Of a stretch of 64,000 nt of DNA, positions 52,456-61,104 are shown in pieces (the stretch's first letter is position 1; each line of letters opens with the position of its first letter). Origin of the DNA: CAZYAK01 sp964403335 (GTDB lineage: Bacteria > Patescibacteriota > Gracilibacteria > Peribacterales > Peribacteraceae). Both the position numbers and the translations under genes were made by a program. The notes below the pieces were generated by a model that saw only the letters and a program-made list of their open reading frames with translations, had not been told where the DNA came from and did not search any database. The stretch covers positions 62,001-126,000 of the forward strand of contig CAYOFI010000001.1 in assembly GCA_964403335.1 (NCBI GenBank), written 5' to 3'.

Positions 52456-52749
52456 TTACTTCCCCTCCCGCTTCTTCATCTCTTTCTCCTTCCACTCGCC
52501 ATTTTCCTCCGCATATCGCTCCCACCAGAACTGGTCGCCGCCGATCATGAAGACGTGGATGGCTTTGCAGAGGAGGAGCAGGAAATAGAATCCGACGATC
52601 ATGCCAAGGCCCGTGACGAAGAACCACATGTTGTTCATCGTTTGAATTTTGCCGTTCCAGACGAGGGCGCCAAAGCTGAGGAGACCGCCGAGCGCGATGA
52701 GCGCTTCGGGCAGGGAACTGCGGGGTGGTCGCGGGGGGTGGGGGTGCAT
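52456..52749 (-). CDS. Two-helix membrane protein
   Basis: A Pro/Arg-rich N-terminus, two helices (residues about 14-32 and 40-65) and a charged tail (WWERYAEENGEWKEKEMKKR) with a Trp-rich start. No family is assigned. Convergent with the AT-rich gene; 15 bases separate the ends. Confidence 0.6.
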   Translation of the reverse strand: MHPHPPRPPRSSLPEALIALGGLLSFGALVWNGKIQTMNNMWFFVTGLGMIVGFYFLLLLCKAIHVFMIGGDQFWWERYAEENGEWKEKEMKKREGK

Positions 52750-52855
52750 GCGAGGGAGGGGGAAATCGTCCGACGTATTTTATACCAGTATATGACGATA
52801 ATTACCCCTGAAACTGTCTGGTCATAACTGCGCGGCGTCAGTAGGCTGCCGCGCT

Positions 52856-54115
52856 ATGTCATCTTCTTCATCGAAAAAATCTTCGCGCCGCAGCCCGCTC
52901 TGGATCATCTTCTGCATCATCTTTTTAGATTTAGTCGGCATCGGGATTTTGTTCCCGATTCTGCCGCAGCTGCTGGCCAATCCGACTTCCCCGCATTACC
53001 TGCTGCCCGCGGGATATTCCGTCGATCAAGGATATGTCTTGCTGGGGCTTCTGGTCGCATCGTTTCCGTTGGCGCAATTTTTCTCGGCGCCGATTCTGGG
53101 TCAGTTATCCGACCGCTATGGACGCAAGCCCGTGCTCGCGATTTCACTGTTCGGCACGGCCGTCAGCTACGTGCTCTTCGCCATCGCCATTCTGCGGCAC
53201 GATATTCCGCTCCTGTTTTTCTCCCGCATTCTGGACGGCATCACGGGTGGAAATATTTCCGTGGCGCACGCGTCGATCGCCGACGTGACGACTCCGGAAA
53301 ACCGCAGCAAGAACTTCGGGCTCGTGGGCGCGGCGTTTGGATTGGGGTTCATTCTGGGGCCGTTCATCGGCGGGAAGTTGGCGGATCCCACGGTTGTCAG
53401 TTGGTTCAATGCGGCGACACCGTTTTGGTTCGCGGCCATCCTCGCCCTGCTGAATACGATCTTCGTCTTCTTCCGCTTCACGGAGACGAATATGCATCGC
53501 ACAACGGCACGGCTGACGTGGAATAAATCCGTCAAAGACATCATCAACGCCGTGCGCATGAAGCAGTTGCGCGGGCTGTTCCTGACGGGCTTTTTGTACC
53601 AAGGCGGTTTCGCGTTCTTCACGTCGTTCTTCGGCGTGTTCCTCATTTATAGCTTTCATTTCAGTGAAGGGAATATCGGCGATTTCTTCGCGTACATAGG
53701 GATCTGGATCGCCATCACGCAGGCCATCGTCACGCGCAATCTTGCCAAATATTTCTCCGAACGCGCGGTGCTGCGCGTCACGCTCACGGCCACGGGTCTG
53801 GGCGCGTTGCTCTTTTTGTTGCCGTCCGATTGGCGGTGGATGATCCTCATCGTCCCGGTCTTTGCGACGGTGAACGGACTCTCGCAATCCAACTTCATGG
53901 GGCTGCTCAGCCGCAGCGCAGACCAGAAAATCCAGGGCGAAGTGCTGGGCATCAACGCGAGCTTGGCCGCTCTGGCTCAGGCGATCCCGCCCATTCTCTC
54001 CGGCTTCATCGCCGCACGCTTTGCGCCGGAGACGCCGCTGATCGTTGCGGTGATCATCATCATATTCTCGGGTCTGTACTTCACCGTGCACTCGAACGTG
54101 CGGCGGACGGCGTGA
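52856..54115 (+). CDS. MFS drug/proton antiporter, copy A
   Basis: Twelve helices, with motif A as GQLSDRYGRKPVL between helices 2 and 3 and a central ISVAHASIADVTTPENRS segment. It belongs to the TetA-like class of exporters (DHA1 family). Length 419 residues. A paralogue lies at 58343-59617. Substrate not readable. The gene stands alone and has a Ser/Lys-rich cytosolic N-terminus. Confidence 0.92.
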   Translation: MSSSSSKKSSRRSPLWIIFCIIFLDLVGIGILFPILPQLLANPTSPHYLLPAGYSVDQGYVLLGLLVASFPLAQFFSAPILGQLSDRYGRKPVLAISLFGTAVSYVLFAIAILRHDIPLLFFSRILDGITGGNISVAHASIADVTTPENRSKNFGLVGAAFGLGFILGPFIGGKLADPTVVSWFNAATPFWFAAILALLNTIFVFFRFTETNMHRTTARLTWNKSVKDIINAVRMKQLRGLFLTGFLYQGGFAFFTSFFGVFLIYSFHFSEGNIGDFFAYIGIWIAITQAIVTRNLAKYFSERAVLRVTLTATGLGALLFLLPSDWRWMILIVPVFATVNGLSQSNFMGLLSRSADQKIQGEVLGINASLAALAQAIPPILSGFIAARFAPETPLIVAVIIIIFSGLYFTVHSNVRRTA

Positions 54116-54191
54116 AACACATCGATCACGCAGAATCTGAAGTACTTTCTTGCCGACACTCACGCAAGTTGTGTACGGTTGTCCACCTGCT

Positions 54192-55682
54192 ATGACTTTG
54201 CAGGAAACTTCCTTCGCCTTCGTCGACATCGAAACAACCGGCGGTAACGCCGTGTATGACCGTGTGCTGGAAGTGGCGGTCATTATCGTGGAAAACAACC
54301 AGGTCGTGCGGAAGTGGAGCACGCTGATCAATCCGGAAAGAAGTATTCCCCAGATGATCACGGTCATCACGGGGATAACCAACAGCGACGTGGAAGACGC
54401 GCCGACGTTTGAGTCCATTGCGGGCGAGCTGTTGAGTATTCTGGAGGGAAAGGTTTTTGTCGCGCACAATGCGCGGTTTGATTACGGGTTTCTGAAGAAC
54501 GAATTCAAGCGGCTGGATGTGACGTTCAGCGCCAAAACGCTCTGCACGGTTCGCCTCTCTCGTGCTCTGTATCCGCGTTTCCGGAGCCATAATCTGGATG
54601 CGATTATCGAGCGGCACGGGTTGCAGTGCGAAAGCCGCCATCGCGCGCTCGATGACATCAAAGCCTGCGTCGACTTCTGGTTCCTTGGTCAAAAAGAACG
54701 CGGCGAAGAGAATTTTGAATGGGCCGTTTCGTCATTGCTCAAGCATCCATCCTTGCCCAGTCATCTCAAATCCGGAAGCCTGGAAGATCTCCCCGAAGGC
54801 ACAGGCGTGTATCTGTTCTACGGAAAAGGCGATAAGCCCATCTACATCGGCAAAAGCGTGGATCTGCGGACGCGTGTGCTCAGCCATTTTTCCGGGGATC
54901 ATCAACTGCGCAAAGATATGGAAATTTCGCAACGCGTGCGGAAGATCGATTACCGGGAGACGGTCGGGGAACTGGGCGCGTTGCTGTTGGAATCCCAACT
55001 CATCAAAAAACATTTGCCGGTCTACAACATCCAGCTCCGCCGCGTCTCTTCCCAATGCGCGCTCAAGGTCATCGAGGGAAAAGACGGATACGAAACGCTG
55101 ACGACTGCGCGGGCCGCGGAGATCCGGCCGGAGGATTTTGATTCCCTGTACGGAATCTTCCGAGGGGAGAAACAGGCCAAAGGACGGCTGGAAGAATTAT
55201 GCGAGGCGTACTCGCTGTGCCCAAAAATCATCGGCATCGAAAAAGCAGTGGGATCCTGCTTCAGCTATCACCTGAAAAAATGCAAAGGCGCTTGTATCGG
55301 TGAAGAGATTCCTGAAGAGCATAACTTGAGGTTGCGCATGGCTCTCTCGACAATGAAGCACCGCATGTGGCCGTTCCAGGGGAAGATCGGCATCCGCGAG
55401 ACGCATCTCCTCAGCCAAAAGACTGAAGTGCATTTGATCGATCAATGGTGTTATTTAGGCACGTACGGAAGCGAAGATGATCTGCGCGATGCGCTGGAAG
55501 GCGAATTTGAGTTGAATTTTAATTTGGATAACTATCGGATCATCTCGTCATTCTTGAAGAAGTTTGGCGGCTCGAAAAAGAAGCAGGGGGTGTGGGAGGT
55601 GGAGGTGATGAAGCTGGCTGCCCTCATCCCCCAGCCCCTTCCCCCTTCTGAGGGGGAAGGGGAGTGTGTGTTGTGTATATAA
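54192..55682 (+). CDS. DnaQ-type 3'-5' exonuclease fused to a UvrC-like GIY-YIG domain
   Basis: The N-terminal exonuclease has the DEDDh residues in FVDIETTGG, AHNARFDYGFL and HRALDDIKA. After a linker comes a GIY-YIG nuclease (GVYLFYGKGDKPIYIGKSVDLRTRV, about residues 200-280) as in UvrC and Cho, with a UvrC-like C-terminal part. Such fusions occur as Pol III epsilon-related or Cho-like repair nucleases. The last 20 or so residues (PQPLPPSEGEGECVLCI) are encoded by a dispersed repeat, so the tail is probably unselected. Start taken at 54192, where the exonuclease domain begins; an upstream ATG would add 14 residues. Confidence 0.88.
   Translation: MTLQETSFAFVDIETTGGNAVYDRVLEVAVIIVENNQVVRKWSTLINPERSIPQMITVITGITNSDVEDAPTFESIAGELLSILEGKVFVAHNARFDYGFLKNEFKRLDVTFSAKTLCTVRLSRALYPRFRSHNLDAIIERHGLQCESRHRALDDIKACVDFWFLGQKERGEENFEWAVSSLLKHPSLPSHLKSGSLEDLPEGTGVYLFYGKGDKPIYIGKSVDLRTRVLSHFSGDHQLRKDMEISQRVRKIDYRETVGELGALLLESQLIKKHLPVYNIQLRRVSSQCALKVIEGKDGYETLTTARAAEIRPEDFDSLYGIFRGEKQAKGRLEELCEAYSLCPKIIGIEKAVGSCFSYHLKKCKGACIGEEIPEEHNLRLRMALSTMKHRMWPFQGKIGIRETHLLSQKTEVHLIDQWCYLGTYGSEDDLRDALEGEFELNFNLDNYRIISSFLKKFGGSKKKQGVWEVEVMKLAALIPQPLPPSEGEGECVLCI
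55621..55663. repeat. CCCTCATCCCC-type dispersed repeat, copy 1
   Basis: Palindromic element with core CCCCTTCCCCC-TTCTGA-GGGGGAAGGGG. It supplies the last codons of the DnaQ/GIY-YIG gene. A second, inverted copy lies at 55701. Confidence 0.75.
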
Positions 55683-55700
55683 AAAACAAAACATCCCAAA

Positions 55701-55744
55701 TTCCCCTTCTCCCTCGAAAGGGAGAAGGGGTTAGGGGTTGAGGG
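55701..55744. repeat. CCCTCATCCCC-type dispersed repeat, copy 2 (inverted)
   Basis: Reverse-orientation relative of copy 1, core CCCCTTCTCCC-TCGA-AAGGGAGAAGGGG followed by TTAGGGGTTGAGGG. The two can pair into one long hairpin. It ends just before the Hcp-like gene. Confidence 0.75.
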
Positions 55745-55746
55745 CC

Positions 55747-56346
55747 TTAGATCTTCTTGTTCGCCTTCACATCGTAACCGGCCTTCACCGGAGCATCGAG
55801 TGAGCCATCCGCCTTGGTTGCCTTGTACTCGAACTCGATTTTGGAGTAGCTCAAAGAGAACTGGTCGACCGGGACCGTGCTCTGGGAACCGTCCTGCTTG
55901 AACGAGCTGATGAGCACATCGCTCAGGGTGATCGTCAGGTAGTCTCCGTTCTTGTCCGGCTTGCTGGAGGTCAGCACCGCCTTGGCTGCGCGCGTTCCTT
56001 CAACGGCTCCCAGGAACAATTTCGGGGATGCTTTGCCGGTCGTCGTCTTGAAGCTGAAATCCTGGAAGGAAGCTTTGCCTGCGCCTGCGCCGCCTTTGAC
56101 GCTGGCGGCAAGACTGCCTCCCTGGGACAGGCCCCAGCTGTAGGACAGGATTTCGATCTCGCCCTTGTGTCTGTCGTTCTTGGACTCGCCCTCGACGCCG
56201 TCCAACTTGAGATAGTAATCAACGGAAGCGGCATAGGCGACCTGCGTATCCGTCATTGCGGGGACGGAACCACCGGGGAAGACCGCGGCAACAGCCACAA
56301 GCAAACCTGCGGCGACTGCGCCGAGCGTGAGCAATTTGCTCTTCAT
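55747..56346 (-). CDS. Secreted Hcp-like (type VI tube family) protein
   Basis: A signal peptide (hydrophobic to about residue 40, ending near AYAAS) is followed by the Hcp fold: VDYYLKLDGVEGESKNDRHK, GEIEILSYSWGLSQGGS and a C-terminal ITLSDVLISSF, YSKIEFEYKA. Hcp proteins form hexameric rings in type VI secretion, but no other type VI gene is present. A Sec signal is not used by true T6SS Hcp, so this is probably a surface or periplasmic relative. Length 199 residues. Confidence 0.8.
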   Translation of the reverse strand: MKSKLLTLGAVAAGLLVAVAAVFPGGSVPAMTDTQVAYAASVDYYLKLDGVEGESKNDRHKGEIEILSYSWGLSQGGSLAASVKGGAGAGKASFQDFSFKTTTGKASPKLFLGAVEGTRAAKAVLTSSKPDKNGDYLTITLSDVLISSFKQDGSQSTVPVDQFSLSYSKIEFEYKATKADGSLDAPVKAGYDVKANKKI

Positions 56347-56405
56347 ACGAAAAATGGGAAGAAATGAAAGTAGGCCATGCTACCAGATCTTCCCTGTCCA
56401 ACAAG

Positions 56406-56648
56406 CTACTTGGCGCGTTTCAGCTGCTCGTACACGCGGTAGTACGCTTCGCCGGTTTCCCCGACAAATCGCAGGAACGCATTCCCGGCCGGTTTCGCAC
56501 CGCCCTTCGGCTTGGATCCCGACGCAGATTTTTCTTGGCTTTTGCGCATACTCTGGAGCGCCCACTCCGTCGCTTTATCCATGCCATGCTGCGCATGCGC
56601 GAACGTATAGCCGACGGCCTTTGCCCATGACGAAACGGTATGCTTCAT
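56406..56648 (-). CDS. 80-residue hypothetical protein
   Basis: Soluble, basic, starting MKHTVSSWAKAVGYTFAHAQ, with a Gly/Lys/Ser-rich middle and a helical end (FVGETGEAYYRVYEQLKRA). A TATGCT box lies 6 nt before the ATG, in a context (GTATGCTGTACGC) very like that of the flavodoxin gene. No family recognised. Confidence 0.6.
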   Translation of the reverse strand: MKHTVSSWAKAVGYTFAHAQHGMDKATEWALQSMRKSQEKSASGSKPKGGAKPAGNAFLRFVGETGEAYYRVYEQLKRAK

Positions 56649-56673
56649 GCGTACAGCATACTCCGCGTGTCGA

Positions 56674-57321
56674 TTACTTGCTCTGCAGGAGCGTGCGGCG
56701 CGAGACACGTTCGGTGTAACGGCGCGTGCTCGCGCTGTTCGTTGCGAGAGGACTGTCTTTCTCGCCGATCACGCGTTCAGCGGGGTAGCGCTCTTGTTTG
56801 CGCATCACGCTCAGGATGAATTCGACGTCTGCGCGCGTGAGGATCTGGTGCGGCTGCATGTTTTTGGGCAGAGCGCCGATCTCGCGCAACGCGTACATCG
56901 ATGCGTCATACCACGCGGCACCCGTCGGGTTCTTGGCGGGATAGGTCAGACCGTAGGCTTGCGCAAGAATCTTGCTGGCTTCCGCAGCCGTGATGCCGGA
57001 AAGCGGGCGGAACGATCCGTCGCGGTTGCCGTTGAGCACGCCGGCCATCATGCCGACGCAAAGCTTTTTGGCGTACCACATGTCGCGCGTCACGTCCGTG
57101 AAGAGGTGCGTGTAGGTGATGCGGCCGGAGGGAGCCAGATCCGTGAAGCATCCTTCCAGGTTGGACTTTGCGTACAGCTCATCCATCACTGCGACGGCAA
57201 AATCCACGCGGGAGACTGCCATGTGCGCTTCCGCATCCGTGTTCACGGGTTCGGCTGCAAAGGTGGTGGGGACCGATGCCATGCTCAGAGCAATGGCGAT
57301 AGCGAAGAGAGACTTGCGCAT
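56674..57321 (-). CDS. Secreted protein with diverged SLH domains
   Basis: Signal peptide (KSLFAIAIALSMASVPTTFA), then an SLH-related region with LFTDVTRDMWYAKKLCVGMM, GVLNGNRDGSFRPLSGITAAEASKIL and AAWYDASMYALREIGALPK. At least one full and two partial SLH-like modules are visible. A short basic tail follows. It probably binds the same wall polymer as the two larger SLH proteins. Start taken at 57321. Confidence 0.8.
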   Translation of the reverse strand: MRKSLFAIAIALSMASVPTTFAAEPVNTDAEAHMAVSRVDFAVAVMDELYAKSNLEGCFTDLAPSGRITYTHLFTDVTRDMWYAKKLCVGMMAGVLNGNRDGSFRPLSGITAAEASKILAQAYGLTYPAKNPTGAAWYDASMYALREIGALPKNMQPHQILTRADVEFILSVMRKQERYPAERVIGEKDSPLATNSASTRRYTERVSRRTLLQSK

Positions 57322-57440
57322 GGGAAAGCGGAAAAATGGGCGACAGGCTACCAAAGCTCACAAAAAATGTAAACCCTAGTATACATTCTTCTGACACGTC
57401 ATTCCCCCACCATAAAATCTTCCATTCTTAGCCTTATTCC

Positions 57441-57941
57441 TTAGCCTTCAATCATAATCACTTCTAAGAGCTGCCGGACGGCATCTTGTTCCTGCTGGAA
57501 GCTCATATGCCCTTTCTGTTTTCTGTCGGCGATAATCAGCGCCAAGTGATAGAAGAAATACTCATGCGGTTGGTGAAAACTCTGGATTTCCTCCCAATGG
57601 ACACTGGGGAAGATGCGCGAAAGCTCAGACCGCATCACCTCCATATTGGGGGCGTTGACGAGAAAGCCGTTCAAGAGCAAAAAATACAAGAGAACCGTCA
57701 CTCCCAGGCGCTTGTTGCCATTGCTGAAGGGGTGTCCGTCGATGACGGAGCAGAACAGATATGCGGCTTTGGACAGGGCTCCGTCATATTCATCCCGTTC
57801 CATCAGATCAAAAATGCTTGCCAGACGCTGGAGGCCAGACGTCTCAAATTCATAGTTTGGGGCCTGTTCGGCTTCGATCAACCGCGAGCGGATGTATGGA
57901 AACAGGAGCTGCCGGCAGATTTCGACAGTGGGGTAGCGCAT
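57441..57941 (-). CDS. Fic/Doc-family protein (probable toxin)
   Basis: The Fic motif reads HPFSNGNKRLG (residues 70-80). The acidic residue expected at the fifth position is Asn here, and the second Arg of the AMP-transferase motif is absent, as in Doc toxins. Preceding helices (AAYLFCSVIDG) match. Length 166 residues. It overlaps the preceding small gene by one base, forming a toxin-antitoxin pair of the Doc/Phd type. Activity is inferred to be transfer of a phosphate or nucleotide to a cell protein. Confidence 0.82.
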   Translation of the reverse strand: MRYPTVEICRQLLFPYIRSRLIEAEQAPNYEFETSGLQRLASIFDLMERDEYDGALSKAAYLFCSVIDGHPFSNGNKRLGVTVLLYFLLLNGFLVNAPNMEVMRSELSRIFPSVHWEEIQSFHQPHEYFFYHLALIIADRKQKGHMSFQQEQDAVRQLLEVIMIEG

Positions 57942-58234
57942 CAGCGTTTACTGAGTTCTTTTAAGACCTGGCCGAGTATGCGATCCAGCTCCGGAAGCGG
58001 GGAATCCGTACTCATTTGTTGTGCAGGATTCATGGCTTCCTTTGGGGCTAATTTGCTTTTCAAGACTTCCAAAAGACCCGACTCTAAAAGGATCTTTCCC
58101 AGGTCTGGATGCAGGACAAAAGCCACGTCTTTGCCATGGCGTTGGATGACGGCGTAGTCCTTAATTCCTTCCAGTCGCTCCTTCGCGCAGCGCTGCAAAT
58201 CGGACATTGAAATGGTCGGCAAGAGTTGTGTCAT
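57941..58234 (-). CDS. Phd/YefM-like antitoxin
   Basis: The N-terminal 50 residues (ISMSDLQRCAKERLEGIKDYAVIQRHGKDVAFVL) have the Phd/YefM fold pattern, and the C-terminal part is disordered-looking, as expected for a toxin-binding tail. It precedes and overlaps the Fic gene. Phd-type proteins bind their own promoter, and a palindrome lies upstream (58305-58323). Confidence 0.78.
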   Translation of the reverse strand: MTQLLPTISMSDLQRCAKERLEGIKDYAVIQRHGKDVAFVLHPDLGKILLESGLLEVLKSKLAPKEAMNPAQQMSTDSPLPELDRILGQVLKELSKR

Positions 58235-58304
58235 ACGGCTTCGCTCGGAAAGAGAGTAGGAATGAAATCGAAGGTATTTTGAACTTGAAGCAGGCTACGC
58301 CGTT

Positions 58305-58323
58305 ATTCTATTATATATAGAAT
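58305..58323. promoter_or_regulatory. AT-rich palindrome upstream of the antitoxin gene
   Basis: Arms ATTCTAT and ATAGAAT flank TATAT, giving a perfect 19-base palindrome about 70 nt upstream of the antitoxin start. It may be an operator for the Phd-like protein, but it also lies next to the 3' end of the MFS gene. Confidence 0.5.
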
Positions 58324-58342
58324 TTTATGTCAAATTAAACCA

Positions 58343-59617
58343 TCAAACTGTCGGAGTGCGAATCTGATGGAAGACGTGCTTCGGATCTTCCTTGTATCGT
58401 CGCACGAAGAGATACCACCCGATAAACGTGAGGATACAGGCTGCGGCGATAGGCAGTTGCAGATGCACGCCTGCGACGAGCCCGCCCAAGACGGGGGGAA
58501 TGGCCATGGCCATGGCTTGGACGGATTGATTGATCCCCATGATCTCGCCCTGCCCTTCCTTGTCGCTCAGGTCGGAAATGAGAGCGGTGGAGACCGGCTG
58601 ACTCAGCCCGTAGAAGATCGCCAGGAACGGAACCAGAACGTACAGCCCCCACGGATGATCGGGGATCAGAAGGATGGGGAAGGCGAATCCCAACAGCAAG
58701 CTGCACCAGCTGAAGATGGATTTGGAACTAAAACGTTTGGTGACGGGGTAGAGCAGCACGCCCTGCGTGATGGCGATCCACAGTCCCGTGTACGCGGCAA
58801 AGTCGCCGATGCCGCCTTCCGTGAAATGGAATTTATCGATCAGCACCACCTGGAAGAATTGCGTGTAGAAGTTGAATCCGAGCGTCACTAAAAATACGAC
58901 CGTGAACATCAACCGGTACGAGGGGACGCGGAATGCCCTGCGGAAGTTCGTGAGTCCCGTGAGCAAACTGACGGGCGTGCGCCGCCGCGTCTGCAACGTT
59001 TCGCGGAAGATCCACGCGCACAGGACGATGTTGATGCCCGTGACCGCGGCCGCAAACCAAAACGGCGTATCCAATCCAAACCACGGGGCCACCGTCGGGT
59101 CGGCCAGTTTTCCCCCGAAGTACGGGCCGAAAATGAATCCCAGGGCAAACGCCATCCCCATCAGGCCAAAATTATGCGTCCGCTTTTTTCCGTCACTGAT
59201 GTCCGCGACGGCGGAGAACGCGATGCTCAAATTCCCGCCCATGAAGCCCGCCACCAAGCGGGAGATAAAGAGAAGCGGCAGCCAATGGAGCATGATGCCG
59301 ATCGCAAAGAGCACGTAGCTGACGGCTGTGCCGCAGAGCGACGCCATCAGCAAAGGTTTGCGTCCGTAGCGGTCGGAGAGCGCTCCCAGCATCGGCGCGC
59401 CGAAAAACTGCGCGAACGGATAGCTGGCCACCAGCAGTCCGTAACTGAACGTGCGCAGTCCCAGCGGCGTCCAGTCCGGCAGAATGCTGACGCGCGGATC
59501 CAAAAAGATCACCGCCAGCACGGGAAGCGCGATGCCGAATCCCAACAGGTCGATAAAGACCGTCAAAAACAGCGGCACAATAGACCGTTCCTTCTTGGGG
59601 TGGACCATGGAGGACAT
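58343..59617 (-). CDS. MFS drug/proton antiporter, copy B
   Basis: Twelve helices and motif A as GALSDRYGRKPLL; closely similar in plan to the exporter at 52856 (SYVLFAIGIML, GFIFGPYFGGKLADPTV, GDFAAYTGLWIAITQ). It belongs to the TetA-like DHA1 class. Length 424 residues. A TATAAC box lies 7 nt before the ATG. Substrate unknown. Confidence 0.92.
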   Translation of the reverse strand: MSSMVHPKKERSIVPLFLTVFIDLLGFGIALPVLAVIFLDPRVSILPDWTPLGLRTFSYGLLVASYPFAQFFGAPMLGALSDRYGRKPLLMASLCGTAVSYVLFAIGIMLHWLPLLFISRLVAGFMGGNLSIAFSAVADISDGKKRTHNFGLMGMAFALGFIFGPYFGGKLADPTVAPWFGLDTPFWFAAAVTGINIVLCAWIFRETLQTRRRTPVSLLTGLTNFRRAFRVPSYRLMFTVVFLVTLGFNFYTQFFQVVLIDKFHFTEGGIGDFAAYTGLWIAITQGVLLYPVTKRFSSKSIFSWCSLLLGFAFPILLIPDHPWGLYVLVPFLAIFYGLSQPVSTALISDLSDKEGQGEIMGINQSVQAMAMAIPPVLGGLVAGVHLQLPIAAACILTFIGWYLFVRRYKEDPKHVFHQIRTPTV

Positions 59618-59696
59618 GCAGACCGTTATACCTCACCGCGAGGGAGTTGGCATGTACGGAGAAGTGGACAGAAAAAGACTTGAGATCCATTGCTGA

Positions 59697-60764
59697 ATGG
59701 GCGCAACATTCGCACATATGTCCTTCAACACACGAAAAGTGTTCGACGAAATTTCTGCCTCCAAAGAAGCAGACATCCCTGGCGTTCTGAAGATAGGAGG
59801 CACAAAGCCGGGGCCGGTGCTGATCGTCAGTGCGATGACGCATGGCAATGAGCCGAGCGGACTTGCCGCGATCCATGCCGTGCATGCATTGCGGGATCAA
59901 TTGCAGGGGACCGTCTATGCCGTCATCAATAATCTTGTTGCCGGAGCAAAATATTTTGAAGCAAAAACCTTCGAGGAAAAAAGACGCTGCAGGTTCGACC
60001 AGCTGAACATGAATCGCTTGCCGGAAGATGTGTTGGACCGTCGCTCTTCGAGCGAGCCCTCGGAAATCCGGCGTGCGAACGAGTTGTACCCATTGCTGAA
60101 AGACGCGGAAGGCGGATTGGATGTGCACAGCACATTACTGCCGACGACACCGATGTTGATTGATATCAAAGGCCGTACGGAAGATTTGGACAGATTGTCC
60201 GACGGTATTCCGATTGTCATGCGCGTGACGAACATCGTGCCCGTGCAGGTGGGGTATCCCGCGGGGTCGCTCTATGGCGGAATCGATTGTGACGACGTGC
60301 CGGTATTGGAAGTGGAAAGCGGATCCCATGAGGAACCAGCTGCAATCCGTACAGCAGTGCATTCCGCCATCGCGTTTCTCACTAAGTTTGGCGCCTTGGA
60401 TGCGACGGAAGTGACTGAGACCGATGAATTGCAGGAAATTCACCGGGTGATTCAGTCCGTGCGTTTTCCGGACATGTCTTATTCTCTTCTTCGTGTTCCC
60501 GAAATGGGTATGGAATATGCTGAAGGCGAGATTCTTGCGCGGAAAGACGGCGGTGGCGGAAAATCGATCGTGGCGAATCTGGCCAGTCATTCACTCTTTG
60601 GCAATGATCGTGTGAAGCCGTTCGACGCATCCCGCTTGCGTGAGGAGATGCTGTTTTTGGCGCAGTCTCCCGTGCGTCAGCGGCCTCGAAAACTTTTTGT
60701 ACCGATTATCGATACGAGCATGTACGAACAAGGCATGGAACCTACGATCTCAGCAACACCTTGA
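59697..60764 (+). CDS. Succinylglutamate desuccinylase/aspartoacylase-like (M14 family) hydrolase
   Basis: Zinc ligands are readable as MTHGNEPSG (His and Glu) and LDVHST (His). The family cleaves N-acyl amino acids; substrate specificity is not evident. Length 355 residues from the ATG at 59697; an ATG at 59718 (MSFNTRKVF) would give a shorter start. The 3' end overlaps the holin-like gene by 23 bases. Confidence 0.85.
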   Translation: MGATFAHMSFNTRKVFDEISASKEADIPGVLKIGGTKPGPVLIVSAMTHGNEPSGLAAIHAVHALRDQLQGTVYAVINNLVAGAKYFEAKTFEEKRRCRFDQLNMNRLPEDVLDRRSSSEPSEIRRANELYPLLKDAEGGLDVHSTLLPTTPMLIDIKGRTEDLDRLSDGIPIVMRVTNIVPVQVGYPAGSLYGGIDCDDVPVLEVESGSHEEPAAIRTAVHSAIAFLTKFGALDATEVTETDELQEIHRVIQSVRFPDMSYSLLRVPEMGMEYAEGEILARKDGGGGKSIVANLASHSLFGNDRVKPFDASRLREEMLFLAQSPVRQRPRKLFVPIIDTSMYEQGMEPTISATP

Positions 60765-61104
60765 TGATCCAGTTCCCGGCACCCAAGAACAGCGCCACCA
60801 GCACCCACCCCGTCACGCCGTGAATTTGCAGGAGATTGGGGTCGATCATGTTGGCGACGAGGACGAGAATCCACACGAACACCACGTTCACGATAAGGAT
60901 CGCGATGATTGTGAGGAGGAGTTTGAGCGGCAAAGCGATCAAGTCCAGCAGCGGACGCACCAGCACGTTCAATGCCGTCACCAGGAAACCCACGATCAAA
61001 AATCCCTGCGGGCCGCCCGTGAGCACGATGTACTGCGGAAACTGCGTGGTGAGCAGCCACACCAGGAAGACGTTGAGGACGAAGCGGAAGAGAAGATTGA
61101 TCAT
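60742..61104 (-). CDS. Phage holin IV-type membrane protein
   Basis: Four helices in 120 residues, with the family pattern FLVTALNVLVRPLLDLIALP in the second pair. Members of this superfamily are small membrane proteins in many bacteria, only some linked to lysis. Its start overlaps the ileS stop by four bases (ATGA), so it is translated after ileS. Confidence 0.85.
   Translation of the reverse strand: MINLLFRFVLNVFLVWLLTTQFPQYIVLTGGPQGFLIVGFLVTALNVLVRPLLDLIALPLKLLLTIIAILIVNVVFVWILVLVANMIDPNLLQIHGVTGWVLVALFLGAGNWIIKVLLRS

Noticed and set aside
60742..61104. Prophage lysis gene
   Set aside because: The holin-IV superfamily name comes from phage, but the gene is coupled to ileS and there are no phage genes around it.
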